Assembly (NCBI RefSeq): GCF_001243895.1
Contig: NZ_LN851186.1
Coordinates: 1,746,993 to 1,810,992 of the forward strand
Direction of reading: 5' to 3'
DNA from: Bacillus testis
GTDB lineage: Bacteria > Bacillota > Bacilli > Bacillales > DSM-1321
Length of the DNA stretch: 64,000 nt
This document shows positions 9,144-19,225 of this stretch, piece by piece. Positions within the stretch are counted from its first letter, which is position 1. The number at the start of each line of letters is the position of its first letter. The position numbers and the translations under genes were made by a program. The notes beneath the pieces were generated by a model. That model had not been told where the DNA came from and ran no database searches. It saw only the letters and a program-made list of their open reading frames with translations.

Positions 9144-10199
9144 GTGGAAGAGAAACAAGGATTACATGTAGCAGTAGTGGGAGCAACAGGAGCGGTAGGG
9201 CAGCAGATGATCGCAACTTTGTCTAAAAGAGATCTGCCGATCAGCCAATTAACTCTTTTATCTTCATCACGTTCTGCTGGAACACAAGTGAAGTTCAAAG
9301 GGCAGGATATCACTGTGCAAGAGGCTAAACCGGAATCCTTCGAGGGCGTCGATATTGCATTATTCAGCGCCGGAGGGAATATTTCTCTGCAATTGGCTCC
9401 CGAGGCTGTCAAGCGTGGCGCAATCGTTGTCGATAATACGAGCGCATACCGTATGGATAAGAATGTGCCATTGGTGGTGCCTGAAGTGAATGAGGAAGAC
9501 CTTAAGGAACAACAAGGGATTATTGCCAACCCGAATTGTTCTACCATTCAAATGGTTGTCGCTTTGGAGCCGATCTCCCAGCAGTTCGGTTTGACTAAAG
9601 TACTTGTGTCAACATACCAGGCTGTTTCCGGATCCGGTGCAGCTGCCATAGCGGAGATGAAGGAGCAGTCGCGGGCTCTGTTGGATGGCGAAGAAATAAC
9701 GCCAGCAGTCCTGCCTGTCAAAGGGGATAAGAAACATTATCAGATTGCTTTCAATGCCATCCCGCAAATAGATAAGTTCCAGGATAACGGATATACATTC
9801 GAAGAAATGAAAATGATTAATGAAACCAAAAAAATCATGCATCGCAGCGATCTTCCTGTAGCAGCCACTTGTGTACGCATCCCAGTCGAAACGGGCCATT
9901 CCGAATCGGTCTATATTGAAGTGGAGAAGGAAGGCGTAACGGTAGAACAAATGAAAGAAGCCCTGAAGAATGCACCCGGAATTGTCCTCCAGGATGATCC
10001 GCAGCATCAGGTCTATCCAATGCCAGCCGATTCTGTGGGCAAAAACGAAGTGTTTGTCGGACGGATTCGCAAAGATTTGGATAACGACCGCGGGTTCCAT
10101 ATGTGGATTGTTTCTGATAACCTCTTAAAAGGCGCAGCGTGGAACTCTGTTCAAATAGCGGAAAGTTTATTAAAATTAGATATAGTCAAGGTGAAATAA
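9144..10199 (+). CDS. asd: Aspartate-semialdehyde dehydrogenase
   Basis: Reduces aspartyl phosphate to aspartate semialdehyde, the branch point to lysine/DAP, threonine and methionine. The 351-residue protein has the NADP motif GATGAVGQ (about 13-20), catalytic Cys132 in NPNCSTIQM, and the HSESVYIE block with the active-site His. GTG start with a GGAATGGGG site upstream. First gene of an asd-dapG-dapA cluster supplying both the cell-wall/lysine pathway and dipicolinate synthesis. Confidence 0.97.
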   Translation: MEEKQGLHVAVVGATGAVGQQMIATLSKRDLPISQLTLLSSSRSAGTQVKFKGQDITVQEAKPESFEGVDIALFSAGGNISLQLAPEAVKRGAIVVDNTSAYRMDKNVPLVVPEVNEEDLKEQQGIIANPNCSTIQMVVALEPISQQFGLTKVLVSTYQAVSGSGAAAIAEMKEQSRALLDGEEITPAVLPVKGDKKHYQIAFNAIPQIDKFQDNGYTFEEMKMINETKKIMHRSDLPVAATCVRIPVETGHSESVYIEVEKEGVTVEQMKEALKNAPGIVLQDDPQHQVYPMPADSVGKNEVFVGRIRKDLDNDRGFHMWIVSDNLLKGAAWNSVQIAESLLKLDIVKVK

Positions 10200-10216
10200 T
10201 TCTGCCTGTAGAAAAT

Positions 10217-10246
10217 CTCAGCCTTTGCAGCCACTGGAAGGCTGAG
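10217..10246 (+). promoter_or_regulatory. Hairpin between asd and dapG
   Basis: CTCAGCCTT pairs perfectly with AAGGCTGAG around a 12-nt loop, 18 nt before the dapG start. No T tract follows, so it is more likely an mRNA-processing or translation-modulating element than a terminator. Confidence 0.55.
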
Positions 10247-10264
10247 TTCATTTGAGGTGTAAAC

Positions 10265-11506
10265 ATGAAAATAATCGTCCAAAAGTTCGGCGGAACGTCC
10301 GTAAAGGATGAAGAAAGCAGAACACATGCGAGAAAACATATTGAAAAAGCTATTAATGAAGGATATAAAGTGGTAGTCGTTGTTTCTGCAATGGGAAGAA
10401 AAGGCGATCCATATGCGACTGATACGCTGCTTTCCCTTGTCGGGGGCCAGCACACGCACATCAATAGAAGAGAGCAAGATTTGCTTCTTTCTGTTGGAGA
10501 GACAATCTCTTCGGTTGTTTTCGCGAATATGCTGAATGAGCACCAGATTAAAGCAACGGCCTTTACCGGCGCCCAAGCAGGGTTCCGCACCAATAATGAG
10601 CACACAAACGCCAAAATCGTCGAAATGAAATGCGAACGTCTCTTGAAAGAACTTGAGACCCATGATGCAGTAGTGGTTGCAGGGTTTCAAGGAATTGCAA
10701 GAAACGGCGATGTGACGACAATCGGGCGCGGAGGAAGCGATACTTCTGCGGCCGCCCTTGGTGCAGCGCTGCAGGCTGAATGGATCGATATATTCACGGA
10801 TGTCGAAGGAATAATGACAGCGGATCCGCGCATAACAGATAAAGCCCGCGCTTTATCAATCGTGACATATAATGAAGTGTGCAATATGGCTTATCAAGGA
10901 GCCAAAGTCATCCATCCCCGGGCAGTGGAAATTGCCATGGCGGCGAAAGTGCCGATCAGAATCCGTTCCACTTACAGTGACGGCTTAGGTACATTGGTGA
11001 CTTCTGTCCATCGCCAGGGACGGGGAAGCGATGTGCAGGACCAACTGGTTACAGGTATCGCGCATATGCCGCGTGTGACGCAAATACGGGTCAATGCAAA
11101 GAAGGATCAATATAATTTACAGACAGAAGTATTTAAGGCGATGGCCAATGCCTCTATTTCCGTGGATTTTATCAATATTTCTTTGAACGGAGTTGTATAC
11201 ACCGTAAATGAAGAAATGACGGATAAAGCCATACAGGTTCTCGAGGAAATCGGCTATAATCCGACGGTCATCCGCAATTGCGCGAAGGTGTCTGTAGTAG
11301 GTGCAGGCATTACCGGCGTCCCGGGCGTAACGGCCAAAATAGTGTCCGCCTTATCAGAGCAAGGGATCAACATTTTGCAGGCGGCGGACAGCCATACGAC
11401 CATTTGGGTACTTGTAAAAGAAGAACACTTGACGGCTGCAGTCAATGCGTTGCATGACGCCTTTGAACTGCATGTCGAGTTACACAGCACCAAAATACAA
11501 AAATGA
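10265..11506 (+). CDS. dapG: Aspartokinase I (diaminopimelate-sensitive type)
   Basis: Phosphorylates aspartate, the first step to DAP and lysine. The 413-residue protein has the N-terminal kinase motif KFGGTSVKD, a TIGRGGSDTSAAALG substrate loop near 155-170 and tandem C-terminal ACT domains (the second beginning VVGAGITGVPG). By its position between asd and dapA it is the DapG isozyme, which in B. subtilis is inhibited by meso-DAP; the effector is inferred from family, not seen. GAGGTGT ribosome-binding site. Confidence 0.96.
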   Translation: MKIIVQKFGGTSVKDEESRTHARKHIEKAINEGYKVVVVVSAMGRKGDPYATDTLLSLVGGQHTHINRREQDLLLSVGETISSVVFANMLNEHQIKATAFTGAQAGFRTNNEHTNAKIVEMKCERLLKELETHDAVVVAGFQGIARNGDVTTIGRGGSDTSAAALGAALQAEWIDIFTDVEGIMTADPRITDKARALSIVTYNEVCNMAYQGAKVIHPRAVEIAMAAKVPIRIRSTYSDGLGTLVTSVHRQGRGSDVQDQLVTGIAHMPRVTQIRVNAKKDQYNLQTEVFKAMANASISVDFINISLNGVVYTVNEEMTDKAIQVLEEIGYNPTVIRNCAKVSVVGAGITGVPGVTAKIVSALSEQGINILQAADSHTTIWVLVKEEHLTAAVNALHDAFELHVELHSTKIQK

Positions 11507-11533
11507 ATGAAACAATCAATTAGGAGTGAAAGC

Positions 11534-12403
11534 ATGATTTCTTTCGGGAAAGTGTCAACAGCAATGGTGACCCCTTTTGACTATAAAGGAAATATTGATT
11601 TTCCAAAGACGACTCAACTCGTCAATTATCTTATAGAAAACGGGACTGATTCACTGGTCGTAGCAGGAACGACCGGCGAATCGCCCACACTTACAACAGA
11701 AGAGAAAATTGCGCTTTTCCAACATGTGGTGAAAGTTGTAGACGGTCGTGTGCCTATAATAGCAGGCACCGGAAGCAACAACACGTATGCTTCAATTGAA
11801 TTGACCAAAAAAGCGGAGGAAATCGGCGTAGACGCCGTCCTTTTAGTGGCTCCGTATTATAACAAGCCTAACCAGCAAGGCCTGTACGAACATTTTAAAG
11901 CAATCGCTGAAAATACCTCATTGCCGGTCATGCTGTATAATGTGCCGGGAAGGTCAGTGGCAAAGATCGCGCCGGAAACTGTGGTTGCTTTGTCCCAAAT
12001 CCCTAATATAGTGGCCATCAAAGAAGCAACCGCTGATTTTGCTTCGGCAACTGAAATTATCGCCAATACTCCGGATGATTTCCTGCTGTACAGCGGAGAC
12101 GATCATCTTACTCTTCCGATGCTCTCAATCGGAGCGGCAGGGATTATTTCAGTGGCTTCCCATATCATCGGGAATGAAATGCAGGAAATGATTGAGGCAT
12201 TTTACAGCGGAAACCTGCAAAAAGCAGCGGAACTTCACCGTACTTTATGCCCGTTGATGGCCGGAATGTTCATGGCGCCAAGCCCAGCTCCTGTTAAAAC
12301 GGCTCTACAGATAAAAGGGATGGATGTAGGTTCAGTCCGTTTACCTTTAGTGGCCCTTACAGCAGAAGAGAGAAACACACTTACTAATCTTTTGAATAGA
12401 TAA
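11534..12403 (+). CDS. dapA: 4-hydroxy-tetrahydrodipicolinate synthase
   Basis: Condenses aspartate semialdehyde with pyruvate, the first committed step to DAP and dipicolinate. The 289-residue TIM barrel has Schiff-base Lys163 in VAIKEAT, Tyr135 in LYNVPGRS and the VAGTTGESPTL loop. The frame extends to an ATG at 11507 that abuts dapG, but ATG 11534 has the AGGAGTG site and matches the family N-terminus. Confidence 0.97.
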   Translation: MISFGKVSTAMVTPFDYKGNIDFPKTTQLVNYLIENGTDSLVVAGTTGESPTLTTEEKIALFQHVVKVVDGRVPIIAGTGSNNTYASIELTKKAEEIGVDAVLLVAPYYNKPNQQGLYEHFKAIAENTSLPVMLYNVPGRSVAKIAPETVVALSQIPNIVAIKEATADFASATEIIANTPDDFLLYSGDDHLTLPMLSIGAAGIISVASHIIGNEMQEMIEAFYSGNLQKAAELHRTLCPLMAGMFMAPSPAPVKTALQIKGMDVGSVRLPLVALTAEERNTLTNLLNR

Positions 12404-12407
12404 TTAG

Positions 12408-12450
12408 CAAGCAGGCTGATCCGGTTGTTTGGTCGGCCTGCTTTTCTTCT
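12408..12450 (+). terminator. dapA terminator
   Basis: An AAGCAGGC/GCCTGCTT stem extended by wobble pairs to about 13 bp, then TTCTTCT. The following 180 bp up to the rnjB promoter shows no gene. Confidence 0.85.
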
Positions 12451-12634
12451 GATACATACATATACTTACATGACCAGCAACATAGTTTGCAAAAACAATC
12501 TTGGATACAAATACATACATAAATTGCTCTATAAGCCATTTTCAGAAGAAGAAAAAGCTTGTACTGCCAACGTTTAGACGAGAAAAGCGACCGCCGTTTT
12601 AGGGTGTCTCCCAACCAACAATCATGGTAAAAGG

Positions 12635-12664
12635 TTGATATATAAAAATTAAGTAAGGTATAAT
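12635..12664 (+). promoter_or_regulatory. SigA promoter of rnjB
   Basis: TTGATA and a consensus TATAAT with an 18-bp spacer, about 48 bp before the rnjB start. Confidence 0.75.
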
Positions 12665-12711
12665 AGACATAATTTGAACGAGCGGAAATGCTTTCATTAG
12701 GAGGAAAAGAT

Positions 12712-14382
12712 GTGAATAATCAAACTGCAAAAAACAAAATCAAGGTCACTGCCTTAGGCGGACAAGGTGAGCTTGGAAAAAACATGTATGCAATCGAAGT
12801 CGATGAGCAGCTATTTGTTCTCGACGCCGGTTTAATGTTTCCGGAAGAGGAAATGCTTGGCATCGATGTAGTGATTCCGGATACAACCTATTTAATGGAG
12901 AACAAAGAGAAGCTACAGGGAATCTTCATTTCCCATGGGCATGAAGACCACATCGGTGCTCTTCCTTATATTCTAAATTATATAAATGTTCCTATTTATG
13001 GAACAAAATTAACGATAGAGTTGATTAAATTAAAAATGAAAGAAGTCAAGTTTAAGAAAAAAATAGACTTCGTAGAAATCGACCATAATGCCAAGCTGTT
13101 ATTTGGAGACACGTCCGTTTCCTTTTTTCGGACAAACCACAGCATCCCGGGCTCATTAGGCATTTGCATCCATACAGAGAAAGGGTGCATCGTCTATACG
13201 GGCGATTTTAAATTCGACCAAGCTGCGACAGGACTTTATGCTGCGGATTTAGGCAAGCTTGCGCAAATCGGCGAGGAAGGGGTACTGTTGCTTCTTTCTG
13301 ACAGTACGGGTGCGGAAAAACCAGGCAATACGGCATCGGAAGCCATCGTGGAACGGAATATGACGGATGTCTTTCAAGCATCAATGGGCCGTGTCATCGT
13401 GACGACGTTCGCTTCCAATATCAATACGATTCAGCATACGTTGAATGCCGCTGCCAAAAGCAACCGCAAAGTGGTGATTATCGGACAGGAAATCAAACAG
13501 ATATACGATATCTGCATGCACACAGAAAGCCTTGTATGTGAAGAAGACCAAGTTATTCCTTTGGCTGAGATGAACGATTATGATGACCGCCAGATTGCCA
13601 TCATCACGTCAGGTGCAAAAGGCGAACCTATTTCAGCGATGGAAAGAATGGCGAAAAAGAATCATAAACAGATTTCACTGCGACCGGATGATACGGTGAT
13701 TGTGGCAGCGTCACCGGTACGAGGCGGCGAGCTGATGCTCACCAAAGCCATCGATTTGCTATATCGCGCCGATGTCAATGTAGTCAGCAAAAATAAAACT
13801 GTCTATGTTCAAGGCCATGGTAGCCAGGATGAACTTAAGCTAATGATTAATTTACTTAAGCCGCAATTTTTTATGCCGATTCATGGCGAGTACAGAATGC
13901 TGATTGCCCATGAAAAAGTGGCCAAGGAATCCGGAATTCCAGCTGACTCAATTATCATTGCCGAAAATGGCGAGACAGTGGAAGTGATTAAAAATCATAT
14001 TGCAGTCACAGGAAAAGTGGCATCCGGAAATATTTTGATAGATGGAAGCGGAATCGGGGATGTAGGAAATATTGTCCTTAGGGACCGCCGTCTATTGTCA
14101 CAGGACGGCATTCTGATTGTCGTAGTTACATTGGATAAAGTCACAAAGGCGATTGTTTCCGGTCCTGAGATTATTACGCGCGGCTTTGTATATGTAAGAG
14201 AATCTGAAAAATTAATCGACCAGTCCGTCACACTTGTGAAGGAAGCTGTTGAAAAGAATGTGAGCACCAGCAACTTCGATTGGTCAACACTAAAACAAGA
14301 TGTTCGTGACGCCCTCAATTCGCATCTGTATGAAGTGACGAAGCGCCGGCCGATGATTTTGCCGATCATTATGGAAATCTAA
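12712..14382 (+). CDS. rnjB: Ribonuclease J2
   Basis: Metallo-beta-lactamase/beta-CASP RNase that associates with RNase J1 in mRNA decay and rRNA maturation. The 556-residue protein begins with the KVTALGGQGELGKN strand and carries HGHEDHIG near residue 73, with HSIPGSLG and TGDFKFDQ downstream. Context (dapA on the left, tepA and spoIIIE on the right) marks it as the rnjB copy, although its metal-binding motif is complete. GTG start 7 nt after AGGAGG; the upstream ATG at 12688 lies before that site and is rejected. Confidence 0.93.
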   Translation: MNNQTAKNKIKVTALGGQGELGKNMYAIEVDEQLFVLDAGLMFPEEEMLGIDVVIPDTTYLMENKEKLQGIFISHGHEDHIGALPYILNYINVPIYGTKLTIELIKLKMKEVKFKKKIDFVEIDHNAKLLFGDTSVSFFRTNHSIPGSLGICIHTEKGCIVYTGDFKFDQAATGLYAADLGKLAQIGEEGVLLLLSDSTGAEKPGNTASEAIVERNMTDVFQASMGRVIVTTFASNINTIQHTLNAAAKSNRKVVIIGQEIKQIYDICMHTESLVCEEDQVIPLAEMNDYDDRQIAIITSGAKGEPISAMERMAKKNHKQISLRPDDTVIVAASPVRGGELMLTKAIDLLYRADVNVVSKNKTVYVQGHGSQDELKLMINLLKPQFFMPIHGEYRMLIAHEKVAKESGIPADSIIIAENGETVEVIKNHIAVTGKVASGNILIDGSGIGDVGNIVLRDRRLLSQDGILIVVVTLDKVTKAIVSGPEIITRGFVYVRESEKLIDQSVTLVKEAVEKNVSTSNFDWSTLKQDVRDALNSHLYEVTKRRPMILPIIMEI

Positions 14383-14389
14383 TTAAGAT

Positions 14390-14429
14390 AAAAAACAACC
14401 GCCCACTTTACGAGTGGCGGTTGTTTTTT
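14390..14429 (+). terminator. rnjB terminator
   Basis: A long stem AACAACCGCC(C)ACT / AGTGGCGGTTGTT with one bulged C, flanked by A6 and T6; it could work in both directions. Confidence 0.92.
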
Positions 14430-14513
14430 ATGTTTTTGTTGCCCATCCGGCGGAAGGAAAAAGACCGACTTTGTCAATTGATGAAATTTTTAATATAAGC
14501 TCCTTCTGCATCG

Positions 14514-14662
14514 TTTATCCTGTTCTAATTGGCATTCATATCCCAGCTTCGACAAGAGAGCGAGGACGAAGAAGTGTAAACAGGAGATCAAGACCTCAGG
14601 TTGGGTTAACTAATGATTGGTAGGGATAAATAAATTCCCTCACAAATAGAGTTTTACTTTAG
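14514..14662 (+). repeat. Dispersed structured repeat, copy A
   Basis: The only notable feature of the 313-bp rnjB-tepA gap. It shares with the other copies TTATCC at the 5' end, CTAATTGGC, GACGAAGAAGTGTAA, GGAGATCAAG, GGTTAACTAATGATTGG, an AGGGATAAATAAATTCCCT hairpin, and a TTTTACTTTA end. The outer GGCGCT/AGCGCC stem is not preserved in this copy. Confidence 0.6.
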
Positions 14663-14742
14663 GCAAGCTGTTTTCTCACGGAATGAATTGATTCCACTCC
14701 GTTCATACTAATTATATTACAGTTGAAAGGGGAATTCATTCT

Positions 14743-15486
14743 ATGGCAAATGAGCAGGCCTCACCAGAGGAAAATGGAAAACAGGAAGACAAAGGGCCAT
14801 CTTTATTGGATAAAATCCAGCAGCTTGGACAAACGAATGTGCCGCAAATGTCCGATTCCAAAATACACTGCCTTACGATTATCGGGCAAATAGAAGGCCA
14901 TATGCAGCTGCCGCCGCAGAACAAGACTACCAAATATGAACACGTCATACCGCAAATAGTGGCCATCGAACAAAATCCGAAAATAGAAGGGTTATTGGTT
15001 ATCTTAAATACAGTTGGCGGAGATGTGGAGGCGGGATTGGCGCTTGCGGAGATGCTTGCCTCGCTTTCTAAACCGACTGTCAGCATCGTACTTGGGGGAG
15101 GGCATTCCATTGGGGTGCCGATCGCTGTATCCTGTGACCATAGTTTCATTGCCGAGACTGCCACTATGACGATTCACCCCATCCGGCTGACAGGGCTGGT
15201 GATCGGCGTACCGCAAACCTTTGAATATCTGGACAAGATGCAGGACCGCGTCATCCAGTTTGTGACGAAGCATAGTAAGGTGAGCGAAGATGAATTTAAG
15301 GAATTGATGTTTGCCAAAGGGAACTTGACCAGAGATATAGGGACAAACGTAGTAGGCGCCGATGCTGTATCCTGTGGCCTTATTGACTCGGTCGGAGGAG
15401 TGGGACAGGCCATGAAGAAATTGAATAGCCTGATCGATGACCGAAAACAGACGGAAGATCGCACAGGAGGGGAATTGCTGCAATGA
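14743..15486 (+). CDS. tepA: ClpP-like serine protease TepA
   Basis: A 247-residue cytosolic protein of the ClpP/crotonase fold, described in B. subtilis as translocation-enhancing protein. The candidate nucleophile Ser is in GGGHSIGVP and a His in ATMTIHPIR, at ClpP-like spacing; the N-terminus is charged and probably flexible. AAAGGGG site before ATG. The stop overlaps the ylzJ start (ATGA). Family assignment is firm; physiological role is not settled. Confidence 0.9.
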   Translation: MANEQASPEENGKQEDKGPSLLDKIQQLGQTNVPQMSDSKIHCLTIIGQIEGHMQLPPQNKTTKYEHVIPQIVAIEQNPKIEGLLVILNTVGGDVEAGLALAEMLASLSKPTVSIVLGGGHSIGVPIAVSCDHSFIAETATMTIHPIRLTGLVIGVPQTFEYLDKMQDRVIQFVTKHSKVSEDEFKELMFAKGNLTRDIGTNVVGADAVSCGLIDSVGGVGQAMKKLNSLIDDRKQTEDRTGGELLQ

Positions 15487-15713
15487 CCATTTACACCATT
15501 TTGCCGAATGAATGGGTTTTTGCCGGCAGGCAGGAATCGTCGGCTCCGCAGGCGAATGTTTATTATAAAGGGGTAAGGATGACTGTGGAAAAGACTGCTG
15601 AATTTCAGTTTTCGATTGTCCAGCTCCATAGTACCGACCCGAATGATTATCTCAATGAAGAATTCCAGCCGGGAGCGGCAATTGATATTCGGCATGTTGA
15701 ACTCATTCAATAA
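15483..15713 (+). CDS. ylzJ: YlzJ-like small protein
   Basis: A 76-residue protein of unknown function, always found behind tepA in Bacillus. It begins [15 protein letters not shown] and has no membrane segment. Translation is probably coupled to tepA through the 4-bp overlap. Confidence 0.85.
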   Translation: MTIYTILPNEWVFAGRQESSAPQANVYYKGVRMTVEKTAEFQFSIVQLHSTDPNDYLNEEFQPGAAIDIRHVELIQ

Positions 15714-15734
15714 TGAGTATAAATATGTTATACT
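15706..15734 (+). promoter_or_regulatory. Candidate SigA promoter of spoIIIE (extended -10)
   Basis: TTCAAT, 17 bp, TATACT with a TG one base upstream of the -10. It overlaps the end of ylzJ. A terminator-like hairpin at 15768-15793 lies between it and spoIIIE. Confidence 0.5.
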
Positions 15735-15767
15735 GTTGCATATGCAAAGCATATGGACAAAACTAGA

Positions 15768-15793
15768 CGAGCAGCCTTTTTGGCTGCTTTTCT
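15768..15793 (+). terminator. ylzJ terminator or spoIIIE attenuator
   Basis: AGCAGCC, loop TTTTT, GGCTGCT, then TTTCT. A second small hairpin, CATATGC/GCATATG, lies at 15739-15755. Because a promoter candidate lies upstream, this may attenuate transcription into spoIIIE as well as ending the tepA operon. Confidence 0.7.
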
Positions 15794-15877
15794 CTCGAAT
15801 AGGTGCCGTTTAGTACAGAGAACAAGAGGGATTGAAACAGTTTTTCAGTTTTGCGAATAGAAAGTACGGGTGAGGAC

Positions 15878-18229
15878 ATGGCAAAGAAAAAAAGAAGAAA
15901 AAGCAGTAAGAGTTCAACACAGCTTAAGAGAACATTGAAATATGAAATCACTGGACTGCTGATGGCCGGCTTAGCAATCATCGCCATTGCCCAATTGGGC
16001 GCTTTTGGAAATGCGTTGTCGCTGGTTGCCCGTTTTTTCATGGGGGAATGGAGCATCCTATTATTGGTTGGATTGATTGTTATAGGTGTGTTCCTTATTT
16101 GGAAGCGTAGCATTCCGAATCTATTGCGCAGACAATTGATCGGAATTTATTTAATAATAGGAAGCATTTTATTATTGAGCCACGTCAGGCTGTTCGGTAT
16201 GTTGGCAGAGGGAGGGCCGTTTGAAAAGCCTAGTGTTATATTGAATACATGGGAACTGTTCTGGATGGAAGTGACGGATAAAGGTCCTTCATTTCCAGTA
16301 AGTGATCTTGGGGGCGGAATGATTGGTGCCGTATTATTTGCCGCATTCAATTTTCTTTTTGCGGCAGCCGGGGCAAAAATTGCCGCATTTTTATGCATAA
16401 TTGTGGGTGCAATCCTTGTCACGGGAAGAACATTGGGCGATACGCTCAACAAACTATTTCAAGCGATCCGCATTTTTGCAGCTGATCAATGGAGCGGCTT
16501 TAAAGAGGATCTGAAAGAGTTTAAACAAAAGGATCAGGACAGAAAATCGCGTGGCACACGCTCAAAGAAATCACTGCCTAGAGAACCTGAACAAGCGCAG
16601 GAAAACGTGGTTGAAGAAGAAACGCCAACATTAATCAGTACGTTTACGGAAAAAGCATACGGCCAAAGCATTGAACAACATGCAGAAAGTTTACATAAGC
16701 CGCAGGAAAAAGCGGTTGAAAAACAAACTCAGACTTTAGAAGATGATGGCCAGGAAGTCCACGTACCGATGGATTTTTCAGAAATGGAAAATGCCGAATA
16801 TCAACTGCCTTCGCTATCATTATTAAATGCAGCAAAAAAATCCGATCAGACGCGAGAATACAAGCGGATACATGAAAATGCAGCCAAGTTAGAAAAGACA
16901 TTTACGAGCTTCGGCGTCAATGCCAAGGTCACTCAAGTCCATCTAGGCCCGGCGGTAACCAAATATGAAGTGCATCCTGCTGTGGGTGTGAAGGTAAGTA
17001 AAATTGTATCACTGGCGGATGATATCGCGTTAGCGCTTGCGGCCAAAGGCATTCGGATCGAAGCGCCAATCCCCGGAAAATCGGCGATCGGCATTGAAGT
17101 GCCGAATTCAGAGGTTGCTATGGTTTCTTTACGGGAAGTGCTCGAATCCAGCGAATCAATGAATAATGATTCCAAGCTGTTGATTGCGCTCGGTCGGGAT
17201 GTGGCAGGTGAAGCCGTGATGGCCGAATTGAATAAAATGCCCCATTTGCTTGTGGCCGGGGCAACAGGGTCCGGAAAATCTGTCTGTATCAACGGGATCA
17301 TCACTAGCATTCTGACAAAAGCAAAACCGCATGAAGTCAAAATGATGATGATCGATCCGAAAATGGTGGAGCTGAATATGTATAACGGCATTCCACATCT
17401 ATTGGCACCGGTAGTGACAGACGCCAAAAAGGCATCTCAGGCGCTTAAGAAAGTAGTGAACGAAATGGAGCGCCGGTATGAACTGTTTGCCCATACCGGT
17501 ACCCGCAATATAGAAGGGTATAATGATTATGTCAAAATGCAAAATAATGAAAATGATGAGAAGCAGCCGCTGCTTCCGTTTATTGTCGTGATAGTGGATG
17601 AATTGGCCGATTTAATGATGGTGGCTTCCTCTGATGTAGAAGATGCAATCACCAGATTGGCCCAGATGGCAAGGGCAGCCGGCATACACCTGATCATAGC
17701 GACGCAGAGACCGTCGGTTGACGTCATTACGGGCGTCATTAAAGCCAATATTCCGTCAAGAATCGCTTTCAGTGTTTCATCGATGACCGATTCCCGTACC
17801 ATTCTTGATATGGGTGGAGCTGAAAAGCTGCTGGGTAGAGGGGATATGCTGTTCTTGCCTGTCGGGGCATCTAAACCGGTGCGAGTGCAAGGCGCTTTTC
17901 TTTCTGACCAGGAAGTTGAGGATGTCGTGAATTATGTCATTTCCCAGCAGAAAGCTCAGTATCAAGAAGACATGATTCCTGATGAACCAAGTGAAGTGGT
18001 CGGGGAAGTTGAAGACCAAGTGTACGATTCAGCGGTACAGCTTGTTACAGAAATGGGAACCGCATCAGTATCCATGCTGCAAAGAAGATTCCGGATCGGT
18101 TATTCAAGAGCTGCCCGTCTAATCGACGAGATGGAAGCACGCGGAATCGTCGGCCCTTATGAAGGAAGCAAACCGAGAACCGTTTTGGTCAGCAAAGATG
18201 ACTTCGACCAGGATGTCAAACATTCTTAA
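15878..18229 (+). CDS. spoIIIE: DNA translocase SpoIIIE/FtsK
   Basis: Septal ATPase that pumps the forespore chromosome across the sporulation septum. The 783-residue protein has four N-terminal membrane segments (about 25-180), a charged linker, a motor domain with Walker A GATGSGKS near residue 460 and Walker B VIVDELAD, and a C-terminal winged-helix gamma domain ([21 protein letters not shown]). The frame opens at TTG 15851, but ATG 15878 follows GGGTGAGG and gives the conserved MAKKKR start. Confidence 0.97.
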   Translation: MAKKKRRKSSKSSTQLKRTLKYEITGLLMAGLAIIAIAQLGAFGNALSLVARFFMGEWSILLLVGLIVIGVFLIWKRSIPNLLRRQLIGIYLIIGSILLLSHVRLFGMLAEGGPFEKPSVILNTWELFWMEVTDKGPSFPVSDLGGGMIGAVLFAAFNFLFAAAGAKIAAFLCIIVGAILVTGRTLGDTLNKLFQAIRIFAADQWSGFKEDLKEFKQKDQDRKSRGTRSKKSLPREPEQAQENVVEEETPTLISTFTEKAYGQSIEQHAESLHKPQEKAVEKQTQTLEDDGQEVHVPMDFSEMENAEYQLPSLSLLNAAKKSDQTREYKRIHENAAKLEKTFTSFGVNAKVTQVHLGPAVTKYEVHPAVGVKVSKIVSLADDIALALAAKGIRIEAPIPGKSAIGIEVPNSEVAMVSLREVLESSESMNNDSKLLIALGRDVAGEAVMAELNKMPHLLVAGATGSGKSVCINGIITSILTKAKPHEVKMMMIDPKMVELNMYNGIPHLLAPVVTDAKKASQALKKVVNEMERRYELFAHTGTRNIEGYNDYVKMQNNENDEKQPLLPFIVVIVDELADLMMVASSDVEDAITRLAQMARAAGIHLIIATQRPSVDVITGVIKANIPSRIAFSVSSMTDSRTILDMGGAEKLLGRGDMLFLPVGASKPVRVQGAFLSDQEVEDVVNYVISQQKAQYQEDMIPDEPSEVVGEVEDQVYDSAVQLVTEMGTASVSMLQRRFRIGYSRAARLIDEMEARGIVGPYEGSKPRTVLVSKDDFDQDVKHS

Positions 18230-18276
18230 GTAGAAAAAAATTTGAGAGTAACATATTTGTGAGTTAAGTTATACTT

Positions 18277-18300
18277 TTGTAAGCCCGGCAAGGCTTACAA
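18277..18300 (+). terminator. Hairpin after spoIIIE
   Basis: A perfect 9-bp stem TTGTAAGCC/GGCTTACAA. The T9 run comes 18 nt later rather than directly after it, so termination efficiency is uncertain. Confidence 0.55.
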
Positions 18301-18410
18301 GGGACTTAATTCACATTTTTTTTTAAAAAAAAGACCAAAAAATAAAAAATACGCTATTTATTTCTCTTTTGAAAAGTGATAATCTATTAACGGTTAGTAG
18401 AAAGAAAACA

Positions 18411-18426
18411 CATCTGAGGTCTGATG
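18411..18426 (+). promoter_or_regulatory. Imperfect palindrome before ymfC
   Basis: CATCTGAGGTCTGATG, 6 of 8 positions symmetric, about 30 bp before the GntR-family gene. GntR regulators often bind such sites in their own promoters; autoregulation is inferred. Confidence 0.35.
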
Positions 18427-18457
18427 TCTTAGGTGTAGTTGTTTTGGGGGTCTCTTC

Positions 18458-19183
18458 ATGTCTATAAAGCAGGATCATCGACACCTTTATCTTCAGGTCA
18501 TAGAGAAAATAAAAAAAGATATTGAAGATGAGGTATACACAGAGAAAGAAAAATTGCCGTCTGAATTTGAATTGGCAAGGCAACTTGGTGTCAGTCGGGC
18601 TACCTTAAGGGAAGCGCTGCGCATTTTGGAGGAAGACAATGTCATTATCCGCAGGCATGGGGTAGGGACGTTTGTTAACTCGAAACCATTATTCAGTTCG
18701 GGCATTGAGCAGTTGACCAGTGTGACGAGCATGATCAAGCAGGCAGGAATGAAACCAGGCACGATCTTTTTGAGTTCTTCCACGGAGGAGCCAACCGAAG
18801 AAGTGATGAAAGCTTTGCATTGCAAGAAAGAGGATCCTTTAGTGGTTATCGAACGGATTAGGACTGCCAATGATGAGCCAGTGGTCTATTGTTTGGACAA
18901 AATATTGGAAAAACATGTGCCCCACGATTTCTCATACCAGGAAGAATCGATCTTCCATGTATTAGAAAGCCATTCAGCCATCAATATTACATACGCAGTT
19001 TCCTATATAGAGCCGCTTGGGTACCATGAGAAGATTTCGCCTTTACTGGAATGTGATCCTGAAACCGCTTTATTGGTTCTGAAACAGATGCATTATGATC
19101 AGAATGACCGTCCGATCCTATATTCAGTCAACTACTTTAAGTCAAACAAGTTCAGCTTTCATGTGTTAAGAAAAAGAATCTAA
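18458..19183 (+). CDS. ymfC: GntR-family (HutC subfamily) transcriptional regulator YmfC
   Basis: A 241-residue repressor-type protein: N-terminal winged helix ([31 protein letters not shown], about 28-60) followed by a UTRA ligand-binding domain (about 85-235). The ATG follows a GGGGGTC site. It stands directly before a BMP-family lipoprotein and nucleoside-type ABC transporter, so regulation of that uptake system is likely but inferred. Confidence 0.9.
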   Translation: MSIKQDHRHLYLQVIEKIKKDIEDEVYTEKEKLPSEFELARQLGVSRATLREALRILEEDNVIIRRHGVGTFVNSKPLFSSGIEQLTSVTSMIKQAGMKPGTIFLSSSTEEPTEEVMKALHCKKEDPLVVIERIRTANDEPVVYCLDKILEKHVPHDFSYQEESIFHVLESHSAINITYAVSYIEPLGYHEKISPLLECDPETALLVLKQMHYDQNDRPILYSVNYFKSNKFSFHVLRKRI

Positions 19184-19225
19184 AAAATCTGCTAATCAAC
19201 AACATCTATTTAGGAGGTTTTACCT

